64,000 bases of DNA from Edaphochlamys debaryana (taxonomy: Eukaryota; Chlorophyta; Chlorophyceae; Chlamydomonadales): assembly GCA_016858145.1 (NCBI GenBank), contig JAEHOE010000004.1, forward strand, positions 2,232,001-2,296,000, written 5' to 3'. Under the pieces are notes generated by a model. It made no database searches. It saw only the letters and a program-made list of their open reading frames with translations, and was not told the origin of the DNA. The translations under genes and the position numbers were made by a program. Positions 13,501 through 24,100 of this stretch are shown piece by piece; within the stretch, counting starts at the first letter, position 1, and every line of letters starts with the position of its first letter.

Positions 13501-13900
13501 CTGCGCGAAAGTGTCGCAACTACCCAACCGAGAGGTGTCGTGAGAGCTCTGACTGTCCCCGATCATGTTGGGGCGGAGCTTTGCGCACAGCGCGTTATGG
13601 CGACCACCGCTTGGGTAACTGTCCGAAACACACTCCGCTCGCTCGCATGCCTCGGCAATAGACGTGACACCGCAACAAGCTTTGCGACATCAGCATTGCA
13701 GTGTAAGTCGCGCGGGGCGGTTCAGGACCACCTATGTCAGACTGGGGATCGCGGCAAGCCGAGGGCAAGCCGCTCAGCAATATGATTCGGTCGACGCGGA
13801 AAGGATGCACTTGACGCGACCGCATGGGCTTCCGCCCCTCCCCGGCTAGCCGCCGGGATAGGGGCAAGCCAACGCCGACGCGCATATCGACGAGTTTGGT
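10516..13900. repeat. Segmental duplication, copy 1 (partner 14818-17740)
   Basis: This block holds an F-box/ankyrin-like gene with its flanks and matches 14818-17740 at high identity. Shared landmarks include a 3' flank motif (TGCTAAGTTG at 10516 and 14818), a GATACATGCTAGAACGGCC motif, the whole two-exon gene, and the 5' flank (CAGCTTGTGAGAGCCAAGG). A promoter-distal string, GGTGCATCCATGGTTGACCC, occurs at about 13233 and 17585. Limits are approximate because similarity decays at both ends. Confidence 0.8.
10866..12920 (-). CDS. F-box/ankyrin-like repeat protein, paralog A (two exons)
   Basis: Exon 1 is 12920-11397 (508 codons) and exon 2 is 11234-10866 (122 codons plus TGA), giving 630 aa. 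The GT-AG intron is phase 0 (donor CCG|GTGAGC, acceptor ACAG|GTGATG). Residues 15-60 look like a degenerate F-box (LWTPDILGKITPYLT, LASLRFVNKAAA). The middle holds ankyrin-like helical units such as CQAACSGHVDLLGWLLREA, AVRAGDMAAFRMLRSRGV and AAAEAGHLEMLQELR. The C-terminal exon is acidic/basic helix ending ARRRHERGRW. The likely role is substrate recognition for an SCF-type ubiquitin ligase or another protein-interaction scaffold, which is inference. The paralog at 15215-17286 has the same structure. The local patch HVPPAGMLRGVTW (HGESDGLRQGVTW in the paralog) is the most diverged exon 1 segment. Confidence 0.75.
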
Positions 13901-13950
13901 GGCGAGAGACAACTGAACCGGTCAACTGGTCAAGTCCTTGTGGAGTTGTG
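12921..13950. other. 5' flank of paralog A; no gene seen in 13400-13950
   Basis: Bases 12921-13300 match the flank of paralog B (17287-17650) and so probably contain the shared promoter. From about 13400 to 13950 I see no exon, repeat array or RNA gene. Confidence 0.4.
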
Positions 13951-14066
13951 GGCACTCCCTCGATGCGGCGCGCAGCAGCCAGGGTGCGGCGGTTGCGGGC
14001 GGGGAGGGCGGCGGCGGCCTCGTGCCAGGCAACGAATGCCTGCACAAGGGGCACGGAGGCTTGCGC
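13951..14066 (-). pseudogene. Stray copy of an SFI1-like exon (source 21394-21511)
   Basis: On the minus strand this encodes QASVPLVQAFVAWHEAAAAL and NRRTLAAARRIEGV, almost identical to the exon at 21394-21511 of the SFI1-like gene about 7.4 kb away. The copy stops just short of the source exon's splice donor and has no coding partner on either side. It is therefore a duplicated exon fragment and not a functional exon. A short tandem repeat follows immediately at 14070. Confidence 0.85.
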
Positions 14067-14069
14067 GTA

Positions 14070-14128
14070 CGTACACCGAACACCGAACCGGGTCGTACAC
14101 CGAACCGGGTCCGCACACCGAACAGGGA
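14070..14128. repeat. Short tandem repeat of ACACCGAACCGGGTC-type units
   Basis: Three to four degenerate units of about 17 bp (CACCGAACCGGGTC, CACCGAACAGGG) abut the exon fragment at 13951-14066. The tract may mark a breakpoint of the duplication that brought the fragment here. Confidence 0.6.
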
Positions 14129-14319
14129 AGGACCAACAGCCGTGCAACTGAATGAACCAACTTACTAAACCGCCCTATCTATGAAGTGGCAGCAGCCATC
14201 CCCCCCTCGCCCTGATGCTTTGTCACAGCACGCCAGCCTCCGCCCCTGCGGGCCCCACCCCGGCCTCAACTCGCAGCCCTGCCCCCGCTCGCTCCTGCGG
14301 ACACCGGCCAGTCAGCGCC

Positions 14320-14595
14320 ACCGACCCCGCTCGTGCCTCCGCCGCGCCCGCTCCACCTCCGCCTCGACGTCTCTGTCTGCCTTCGCTTCCACCTCCTCAT
14401 CGGCCTGCGCCCTTTCGTCCGCCGCCCACTGTTCGGCGGACTCCTCGCAAGCCTCACAGCACGCATGCAGCGCCTTAGCTTCCGCAGCACCCGCCCGGGG
14501 GTCAGCGCCAGCCTCCTTCTCTAGCCATCGCAGGACGTCTGGCGGAGCACCGCCGGCCAGGGCAAGACCGTAAAGGCGGCTGCGCCTGGGCCCGG
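14320..14595 (-). pseudogene. Relic A of the F-box/ankyrin-like last exon
   Basis: Read leftwards this keeps the last-exon signature of the neighbouring paralogs: LYGLALAGGAPPDVLRWLEK, EAGADPRAGAAEAKALHACC, and VEAEVERARRRHERGRW near the end. Exon 1, the intron acceptor and the start of exon 2 are missing, so it is a truncated copy. It shows that the family has duplicated here more than twice. Confidence 0.75.
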
Positions 14596-14619
14596 CTCAC
14601 CCTTGCGCAATCCCGCGGG

Positions 14620-14765
14620 GCCCCGCCAACGACCCCACCCATGCCTACGCCGCGCCCGGCTTGACATCCCTGTCAGCCTTTGCCTCCACCTCCTGATCGG
14701 CCTGCGCCCATTTGTCCGCCGCCAAGTCTTCGTTGTATTCCGCACGATGTGCTTTTATGCATATG
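14620..14765 (-). pseudogene. Relic B of the F-box/ankyrin-like last exon
   Basis: A second, shorter fragment of the same exon. The minus strand reads KWAQADQEVEAKADRDV and then terminates early (KPGAA, stop) where the intact genes continue VEAEVERARRR. Similarity is lost beyond about 14765. It lies head-to-tail next to relic A. Confidence 0.65.
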
Positions 14766-14817
14766 CAGTTGGCGCCCATACTCAAGCGCGGCCACCGCTG
14801 CCAATCACACCATATCC

Positions 14818-17740
14818 TGCTAAGTTGCCGCGTGCAGGCCGAGGGCCTTGCGTACAAGATACATGCTAGAACGGCCATACCCAGTACAAAACACCTGGCC
14901 GTTCTGGTGAACTGAAGCGCCTGGCATGGATACTATCGCCAATATAAGATACGTCTGCCGGGTTGCTGTAGTAATCCTCTTACTCAGCCGCGAAGGCCCG
15001 CCCCCGCCCAGCCGCACCGCTCTGCGTGAGCTGTGGGCCCCGCGGAAAGCGAAGGACCAACAGCACGCAACAGAGTGAACTGAACTGTATCGTGCACGTC
15101 AACACACGTTAGTGTCCGCCCCTGCTTGCCCTTTCCTTGCCCACGCCTCCTATACGCCCTCTTTCTCTTGTTTCGCCCCTGCCCCCGCTCGCTCCCGCGT
15201 GCCTCCGCCGGGCCTCACCAGCGCCCCCGCTCGTGCCTCCGCCGGGCCCGCTCCACCTCCGCCTCGACGTCCCTGCCGGCCTTGTCCTCCAATCTCTGCT
15301 CAGCATTCACCTGGTCGAACATCAGCCATTCGTTCCACTCGCAGTACTCACAGCAACACGCGTACAGCCCCTTTACTTCCGTCGCCGCCTCCCGGGGGTC
15401 AGCGCCAGCCTCCTCCTCCAGCCATTGCAGGACCTCCGGCAATGCGCCTCCGGCCAGGGCACGGGCGTAAAGGCGGTGGCGCTCGGGTCTGAAGGAGAGC
15501 CCCGCCCAGTGCAGGGCAAGGAGCAGGCGCCACTCTCTTCGCTCGATGGCCTCCTCGTAAGGCTCCCCCATCACCTGTGCAGGGCACAAGGCACAGGGCG
15601 CAGGGCGTCGTCAGGGACAGAGCCTGTACAAGGTAATGCGTAGCAAACAAGATTGCGGTTTGCTAGTGACATGCCGGCAAGGGAAGGTCCTGTCCTCTCC
15701 TAAAACGGAAGGCCTAATCCTCTCTGCGAGTAGTTAGCCACGCCTGCCAAGACCCCCCTCACCGGTTGAGGGCAGCCCAGCGTTGTCAGGAAGTCGGCGG
15801 CCGCCTCGCACCCCGACTCCACAGCACAGCTCCACGCCTCCTCGTCTGCCGTGCATCCGCGCTCCAGCGCCCACGTCATAGCCGCCACAGATCCCGACCG
15901 GGCGGCGGACCTGAAGACCTCCTCCTTGCGGATATTTCGCAGCTCCCCAGCAGTCATACAGCCCCCAGTCCACTCCAGGATGGGCAGGCGGCCGCCGGAG
16001 GCAGCGCCATCCAGGACCGCGTCCCACTGCTCTCGGCCCCAACCCACTGCCGCCGGGGAGGCTCGCGTCCTCAGTTCCTGGAGTATCGCCAGGTGCCCGC
16101 CCTCTGCCGCAGCTGTGATGACGCTCCGGAAGTTCGCCCTATCGGAAATGACGCTGTGCAGCGACACCCCCCTCGACCGAAGCATCCTGAAAGCCGCCAT
16201 GTCGCCAGCACGGACGGCGGACGACAGGACAGAGGAGCCTGGTCGGCAGCGCTTGCCCTCGAGCCACGCCAGCCGCTCCTCCGAGTCCGCCGGAGTGTGC
16301 CCCGGGAAAGGGCGGAGGGCTGCCTCGAACAGCTCCACAGTCGGCTTCAGGGCCAGCTGCCTCATCTCTGTCGCTCGCTCCACCACCCAATCCGCCTTCT
16401 GACGCCAGTCCCTGGGGCTGCGGAGCGCAGCCGCCACCACGTGCCGCCACCCGCCGGAGACCCAACCGGCGTGAACGCCCAGTGTGTCCAGGCCGCACCA
16501 GTCCCACAGCTCGAGCACTGTGGGCAGGTCGCAGCCCACGAGCCCCGATGGGACCAGGTACTTTCGAGCCTCCTCACGCCCCCACGCCTCCCCGACCGCC
16601 TCTGCCTCTGCCTCCGCCTCCGCCAGCCGCGACGCTTCCCGCAGCAGCCAGCCCAGCAGGTCCACGTGACCGCTGCGGGCTGCCTGGCAGGCGGCGGAGA
16701 CGAAGGCGTAGGACGTGTGGATGAGCTGGCACCTCGCCTCACGGGCCTCGAAGCCTCGTTCAGTGTGGACCTCGCCCCACTGCGGCACGTCCGGGCACTG
16801 CTGCAGGCACCACTCGCAGATGGCGCGGGATCCATGCTTGGCGCCGAGCAGGAAGAGCTTGCGCCAGGTAACTCCTTGACGCAGGCCATCGGACTCCCCA
16901 TGCCAGCGCGTGAAGTGCGAACAGTTGTATCCGCTCCTGGACCTGACGTGCCTCTCGTCAGGCAGTGCCGCCAGCGCCACCTGCAGGGTCGCCACGTTCG
17001 TGAAGGCGGCCGCGCAGGACGCCAGCTGCTCGCGCTGCTCGAGATTGAAGTTGTAGCAGGCCCCCGGTCCGGACCAGAGCTCGGCGAAGGCCGGCAGGGG
17101 CAGCGCGAGATGCACATCGACGTGCGGCTTGAAATGCGCGGCCGCTGCCTTGTTCACAAAGCGGAGAGATGCCAGATCATTGGAGCAGGTCAGGTAAGGC
17201 GTGATTTTGCCTAGGATGTCTGGGGTCCAGAGCGAGCCGGGGTCCACATCACTGCTGCTGGTCGCTATTTGGAGCGGGCCTTCCATGTGTGCGTTTGAAG
17301 CCCGCGAGTAGCTTCCTTAACTGCAGGAGCTTCTCGTTGTCTAGTGGCGAAGCTGTTGCAGTCGATCACCATATACTTCGTCGTCAGCTTGTGAGAGCCA
17401 AGGCTGCTATTATGGAGTGAGGGTTCGGGTGCGATATAGGAGCGCTGCTGGTGCGATGGACTGGGCCTCGGTCGGCTCCGCGCTGGGCCTCGTTCGGGCC
17501 TTCACGGGCCACGACCATCTCCCGGCCCCTCGACCCCCCGTCAGGCACGCCGCGCCGTTAGCTACGACGCTCTGCTCGCTCCAAAGGTGCATCCATGGTT
17601 GACCCAGTTTCCCTGTACGTCCCTGGGACCTATGTGGTGGCCCAAACGGCGACGCAAGTTCCCACGAGTTTGGCAGGCCTGGCTCGCCATCGCGAGAGAC
17701 AACTGATCGACTAGTGAAGTCCTCGTGGGCGCTGGGCGCT
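14818..17740. repeat. Segmental duplication, copy 2 (partner 10516-13900)
   Basis: Direct-orientation partner of the block at 10516-13900. It contains paralog B with conserved 3' and 5' flanks, including the CATACTTCGTC and GGTGCATCCATGG strings upstream of the gene. The two copies are separated by the relic-bearing spacer at 13.9-14.8 kb. Confidence 0.8.
15215..17286 (-). CDS. F-box/ankyrin-like repeat protein, paralog B (two exons)
   Basis: Exon 1 is 17286-15763 (508 codons) and exon 2 is 15574-15215 (119 codons plus stop), giving 627 aa. Structure and intron phase are the same as in paralog A. It begins MEGPLQIATSSSDVDPGSLW and has the same degenerate F-box followed by ankyrin-like units (CQAARSGHVDLLGWLLREA, AAAEGGHLAILQELR). 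Exon 2 differs from A mainly in the acidic helix (GLYACCCEYCEWNEWLMFDQ where A has GLYQWACGCWSCEMQPEWLV). Both frames are intact and most exon 1 differences look conservative, so the duplication appears recent and both copies are probably functional. The role is inferred to be protein-protein interaction and possibly ubiquitin-ligase targeting. Confidence 0.75.
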
Positions 17741-18178
17741 GCCTTGCTAGCAGCACGAGGGGCGTAAGTAAATTGGAGGACTGTAAGCGCTGAAAAGGTC
17801 AGCCCCCTTCGCGCCTCCACAGCATATGCCCTCTCCAAACGACGGCAGCGCATGACCTCGTTCCACAGCACCGATACCTGTCCGCACCAGTCCGAGCCCG
17901 TGCTATACCCGTCTGCAGGAGTGCAGGTGCTGCCACTCCTCTCATGGTCTCATCACCAGCGCCCGGACTTGATTACCATACTTCACTCCCCTACCCAACG
18001 ACAGGCTACTGGCCTCCCCCGGAGTCAGTGCTCGCCAGCTATGCATATTGATCGCTCGCACCTGCGGCATTCGCGCACGCTCACGCATTGACAGCTCACT
18101 GCAAGCTCGCCCGGTTCCCGAGTTGACGCAAAGGGAGGGAAGGGCACGAATGTCAAACGCCACTACGCCCCGCCGTCC
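17287..18178. other. Intergenic: 5' flank of paralog B and 3' flank of the SFI1-like gene
   Basis: Bases 17287-17650 match the promoter-side flank of paralog A. Bases 17740-18178 show no duplication and no coding exon, and should hold the 3' UTR of the minus-strand SFI1-like gene, whose stop is at 18179. No TTACA (reverse TGTAA) signal was found with confidence. Confidence 0.35.
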
Positions 18179-21100
18179 CTAGATGTCTTCGTCCTCGCCC
18201 TCCACCACGCCCTCCTCGTACTCCTCCTCGTCATACACCACATTCTCGTACGCCATACGCACGCCGTACACGTCCGTAAGGCCGTGGCCAGCCTCGACGC
18301 CGCCGCCGACGTGAGTGCGGGCAAAGGCGCCCGCCGCCTGCGCCACAGCGCCCGCCGCCAGCATGCGGCAGCTGACGTCATCCTCGCCCTGCTCGCCCTC
18401 CTGCTCCTCCTCCTCCTCTTCGGTCTGGCTCCGGCTGCGGCTCGCCTCCTCGTCCTCGTCAGCACCTGACTCATCCCCCCCAGCCACGTGGCCGCCGGTG
18501 ATCCCCACGTACGACGGGTTCACGGGCCCCAGCCCGCCGTCGTCGTACTCGTACTGCTCCTCCACGACGCTCTCGTACAGCTGGTTGGTCGCCACCTGCC
18601 GCCACGTGGGCACCACGCCAGGCAGCTGGGCGCCACTGCTGCCCGTACTACCGCCGGTACGGCGGCTCGGGCCAGGGTTGCCGTACAGAGCCATGAGGGG
18701 GCTGGAGCTGGGCGGGGGAACCATTGGGGACAGCGGGGCCTCTGGCGGCGGTCTGGCGCCAGCGGACGGGCTGCGGGCCCGGCCCGCCGAAGCACCGCCG
18801 CTGCCTGCCACCACGCCCGCCGCAATCTCGAGGCTGGTCTTTGACACCTCGGTCAGCTGATTGGCCACGTTGACCAGTACGGCATTCATCGCCGTAACCG
18901 CCTCGAGCGATGACGCCGTCGCGCTGGCGCTGGCGGCGGCGGCGGCACGGCGGGTGGCAGCGGCGGCGCCGCCACCCGGCGCGGATGCGGTGGTGACGGC
19001 GCGAGCGCCCACCGTGGCAGCCGTTGCGCCGACGCTTTGGACCGCGCGCTTGCTGCTAACGGCGGCAGGGGCCTGGGCCTGGGCCTGAAGCGCCGGGGCC
19101 TTGGCGCGGCCCGCGCCGCCGCCAGGGGCTCCAGCCCAGGCGCCGAACGATGCGGCCGCCTCAAACCGCCGTGCGCCCGCACCCGCCGGCACGGCGCCAG
19201 CGGCAGCCGCCGGCCCCTCCTGCTCCTCATCGCTGTCGCTCAGCATCAGAGCCGTGACAGCCTTACTGGACCCAGCCACCGACGTGCGTGCACCCGCGCC
19301 GCGGCCCTCTGCAGCTGCTGCCGCCGCCGCCGACCTCATCCCCGCCGCCGCACCGCTGGCAGGCGCAGGATGCATCCCCGCCACGGCCCCGGCGACCTTG
19401 GCGCTTGAGGCAGCGCCGGCCGCGGCCTTGGCCCGCTGCGCGGCGATGTTGGCGCCCGCCGCGGCCAGGGCCTCGAAGGCGGGAGCCAGGGTGCGCACAG
19501 GCTGCTGGTGCCCCGCCTCCACCACACCCCGCTGCGCCTGCACCGTCAGAAGCCGGTGGCGGAGGCCCGCCGCGGCGCCCGCGGCTGACAGGTCCTGCGG
19601 CGGCTCCAGCGGCGGCAGGCCCGCGGCCCTGCAAGACAAGTTGCAACGAGGAGCATGATAACGCAGTCAAGCTTTGCAATGGAAGGGAAATTAACAGGGG
19701 TGCCAAGGGCTAACGGCTGGTCGTGCGATGGCAAGTTGCCAAGACAACTCACAGGCGCAAAGGTCCTTGCTTGCCAGGAATGCAGCCTGTGCTAGCCCAT
19801 GCTTCTGCCCAAACCGTCGCAGCCGCTCACCTGCCACCGTAGGAGCCAATTCCGCCCACGGGACCGCCCCTCCAGGCTCCGCCCAGCTGGTAGCTCTGCC
19901 CCACTGCCGGGTAGGCGCCCATACCGCCGCCCATGCCCGTGCCCACACCGGCCATTCCGACGGAGGGCCCGGCGTAGGGCGGCAGAGGGCCCACGTCCGC
20001 CAGGCGGAAGCGTGAGGGCTGCGGCGAGTGCGCGGCCGGGTCGGTGGAGTGGAACATGCGGCGGATGGTGGCCTGGGCGGGTGGGCGGGTGAGATTGGGG
20101 CGAAGGGCGTTGGCAATGGTAAACTAACGTGACGTAACGCCGAGAGGGTTACTGCTTAGCTGAGCAAAGAGGCGGGAACTCACTTTTGAGGCAGCGCCCT
20201 CGCGGCCTCCCACAGGTTGGTCCTGCCCTGCCCTGCCCTGCGCTGCGCTCCGCGCCCCACCCCACCTGCACGTCGGCGTCGAAGGCCTCCCAGTACCACT
20301 GCTTGAACAGCCCGAACGCCAGCTTCTTGCGCTTGATGCAGCGCCGCAGCTCGTCGTCGCGAGCGCGCCGCTCCGCCAGCGCCACGCACCAGGCCTGGGG
20401 CAAGGTAGGGAGGCAGGCAATGAGGTGGAGAAGCAGCGTCAAGTACGGACAGGCCCTTCCTGCGTTTCAGGTATACCCTGGGCGTCTGGGTTTAGAGCAA
20501 TCGAGGCGTTGCTTGGGCCGGTCAGCTTCGCCGTTTGGACCTGAACCCGCCGAGCAAGCAAAGCTAACGTCAACCACCTTGCCCATGCCCTGGCCCGGAC
20601 GCACCTCGAAGGCCCGCCTCAGCAGCCCCATGCACCGCCGCAGCACCAGGTGCGCCAGAGCCGCCCGCTGCAGCCGCCGCGCGCCGTTGCCCACCGCCAG
20701 CGCCGCCCACGCGCGCAGCGCAGCCGGCAGCCTCGCGGCCTCGCGCCGGGAGCGCAGCGCCTCCGCTGCGGCCCTCAGCACGCGGCCGCGGTGCGCCTGC
20801 TCCACCCAGCCCTCCAGCGCCATCTGCAGCGTCGCTCGGTCCACCGCCGTTCCTCGTGCAACCGCAACCTCGCGCGCAGCCTTGAGGCGCGGGAGCGCGT
20901 CTGCCCAGCCGCAGAAGGCGGCGCGCAGTAGGCCGAGGTCCCGTGTGGCGCCGCGGGCGGTGGCCGTGCGGCGCCCGGCGGCAGCCCGCAAGGCCAGGTC
21001 TGCCCATGCGAGAAGAGCGTCTGCGACCACCGCCCGGTCGGCAGCAGAGGCGCGGGCCAGGGCAACGCCGCGGGCGGCACGGAGGCGCTGGGCGTGGCTG

Positions 21101-24100
21101 AGCCATGCGGCGAAGGCGACGGACAGGAGGGCCCGGGTCTTGGAGGCGAGGTGCGCGGAGACGCGCAGGCGCAGGGTGCGGCAGCGCGAGGCGGTGGCGG
21201 ACCAGGCTAGCAGCACGTGCCTGCGAGGGGTACAAGGCAGGGATGGTCGATGTGGGGCGGCCACCCGTAATTCCTACGGTAGAGCACTCTCGCGATCGAG
21301 CATGGGTCGTGCCCAGCGGTGACCCCCTCGGGGGCTGCGGCAACGTGGAATAAACGGAAAGCGAGGGCCCATGCTGGGGCACGCACCTGAGCAGCACTCC
21401 CTCGATTCGGCGCGCAGCAGCCAGGGTGCGGCGGTTGCGGGCGCGGAGGGCCGCGGCGGCCTCGTGCCAGGCAACGAACGCCTGCACAAGGGGCACGGAG
21501 GCTTTTGCGTCAAGACCCCGCAGCCAACGCCACACTGCCGCCACACCTTGCCCCGGCCCCAGTCAACCCCTGCAGCCCCCTCCGAACCCCAGGTTTGCCC
21601 CTTTGCCCCGGCCCCACGCCGCGCCCACCCACCCGGGCCAGGCGGCCGCGGTTGATGCGGTTGGCATAGCCGCGGGACCAGAACCTCAGCACGGCGTGGC
21701 GCCGGGCCTCCGCGCGCCACTCCACGAACACGTCACTCAGCAGCGCACGGGTGGCGCGGGCCGCCATGGCGTCGGCGGCGGCGTGGGTGGCGCGGGCGAG
21801 GTCGCTGACGTCCAGCCAGGCGAAGAAGCAGCGGGACAGCTGGCGCCGGGTGGCCCTGGGGTGAGGCGGGCCAGGGGTGGGGAGGGAGGGAGGGTGCGGG
21901 CTGACACTTGCTATAGCGCTCAGGTCTTAGGATGCAATGGAGAAGGGTGCATACCGTCGCTGTGTTCCCGGCATCAGGTGCGGGGCATTGCCGCTGTAAG
22001 GACAGCGTTGCCTCCCACCTGGCTCGCATCTTGACCACCTCCACCCCGGCCCGCCGCGCCGACTCCGCCTCTGCACGCCAGTGTGCTAGCACCGCCGCCG
22101 CGGAGGCCTCCTCGGCGCGCCGCCGGATGGCCTCCGCCTGGCGAGCCAGCACGCGCCGGTCCCTGGAAGAACGGGAAGACAGAATGTCAAACCAGTAGGC
22201 ACGTGAGGCCGCGCTGGCCAGCGACGAACGGAGGGTCGAGCTGCCTGGCGGATCCGGGCTTTTGCTTCTTCTTTCGTAAACTTACTCTGCGTGCTCTGCC
22301 AGCGCGGCTAGGCAGCCCCGCAGCAGGCGCCGCTCCCTCCAGGTCGCGGCCCGGCCCATGGCAGCGTCTGGGTCCACCCAGCCGCGGGGGGGCAGGCCGC
22401 CAAAGGAGCGCGGGCCTGCAGGATTTAAAAAAGGGTGCGTGTTGTAAGCGCCAAAAGTGCTCCACATCTGCAACACTCGACCTTGCTTACGAAGCCGCTT
22501 TCAGTTTACGTTGCGCTCGAGGTTCACTCACTGCTGGAGGCCATGTGCAGCCAGCCGCTGAACGCCGTCCGCAGCGCGTTGCAGCGGCGGGCCTTCTCCG
22601 CCGCGACCTCCCGCTCCGCTGCCGCCTCGGCCGCCCACCGCCAGCGGCTGAAGGCGCCCGCCAGCGCCCGCCGCTGGGCGTGCTTGGCGGCGCGGGCGTG
22701 CCTGCCCGCGCGAGCTCGCCGCTCAGCGGCCGCCACGCACCAGGTCCTCAGCGCTGTGCTCAGCACGTCGTGGCGGCGGCGGTTGGCCAGGTGGCCCGCA
22801 GCTTGGCGGCGTCCGGCTCCCTCCGCCGTCACGTCCACCCAGGCCGCGAAGGCGCGCGCCAGGAAGGACTGCTGGTGGCGGCTGCGGGCACGAGGCAACG
22901 AGGCAAGGCAGGAAATTGGTAAGGTTCGTCACACAGTCAGCGCTAAGTGGATACCACACAGCTCAGGGACAGACCCTTTTCGCCTAGCTCAAGACCCCCC
23001 GACAGGTGCTCACCTCACGAGCCGCAGGACCTTCCGCTTCTGCGCCTTGCGCCCCGCCGCCCAGCTGCCCCACTCCAGCAGTGTCAGCCGCAGGGCCGCC
23101 TCCGCGCTGCGGGCCAGGTGGCGGCGGACCAGCGCCTTGGCGGCGGCGCGGCGGCGCGCCACCAGGTGCCAGCCGACCAGCACCTGAAGGCACGACAACC
23201 GCATAGTTACTAAATAGTGTGCAAGATAAACAAGTGTGCTGATGAGTTTCCATCCCCAAGCTGGCGCTTGAAGCAGCAGCTGCAGCAATAGCAATAGCAG
23301 TCTGCACACATGCGCCGAGGAGGCAAGTCTGCGTCCTTGCCCCGCAGACCCCATGCCCCCTCCACTACCGCACCCGAACGCCAGCACCTGCACCCACCTC
23401 CTCCAGGTTCTGCCGGTCGCTCCGCAGCACGGCCCAGAGCCCCAGCTCCTCCGCGGCCTGCGTGAGCTGCTGCGACGTGCTGACAGCACCCCGCCACGCC
23501 GCGAACACCGCCGCCGTGCGCCTGCCCCTGGCCTCAGCCACCACCTCCTGCGCCATGCCCCGCCAGGCCGCTGCCGCCGCCGCCTGCGCGTGCCACGCCC
23601 GGAGCACCGCGCGAGCAAGCCAGCGGCCCACGCCGCTGCTGACGCTGGCAGTGCACGCAAACTCCTGCTCGGTCCCCGCCTCCGGCCCTGCAGGCCACGC
23701 CGCGGCGTCCACCAGGGCCTGAGACCGAGGCGACCGCGCGCTCAGAATGAGCGCACCTCCACCGAACACGTCGTCAGTCCCGTCCTCTCCGTCCAGAAGC
23801 TCGGGCAGGCCGATGGGCGTGAGCGGGCCCTCGCCGCCGCGCCCTGGCGCCATCTCCACCAGCATCGGCGAGCCGCCGGCGCCGATGATGGCAGCGTTGG
23901 CGGGGACGAACGGCGAGGAGGAAGCCGCGCCGGAGGCACTCACACGCATGGGGCGCATGCGGCCTGTGGAGGAGGAGCGGCTGCCGGGGCCGGAGCCGCC
24001 GGGGCGGTAGAGGACGCCGTGGGACGGGGAGCCGGCTCCTGCCAGGGCCGCGAGCGCCACAGCGGTGCCGGACGAGGTGGCCAGGGCCTCAGCGTAGGAG

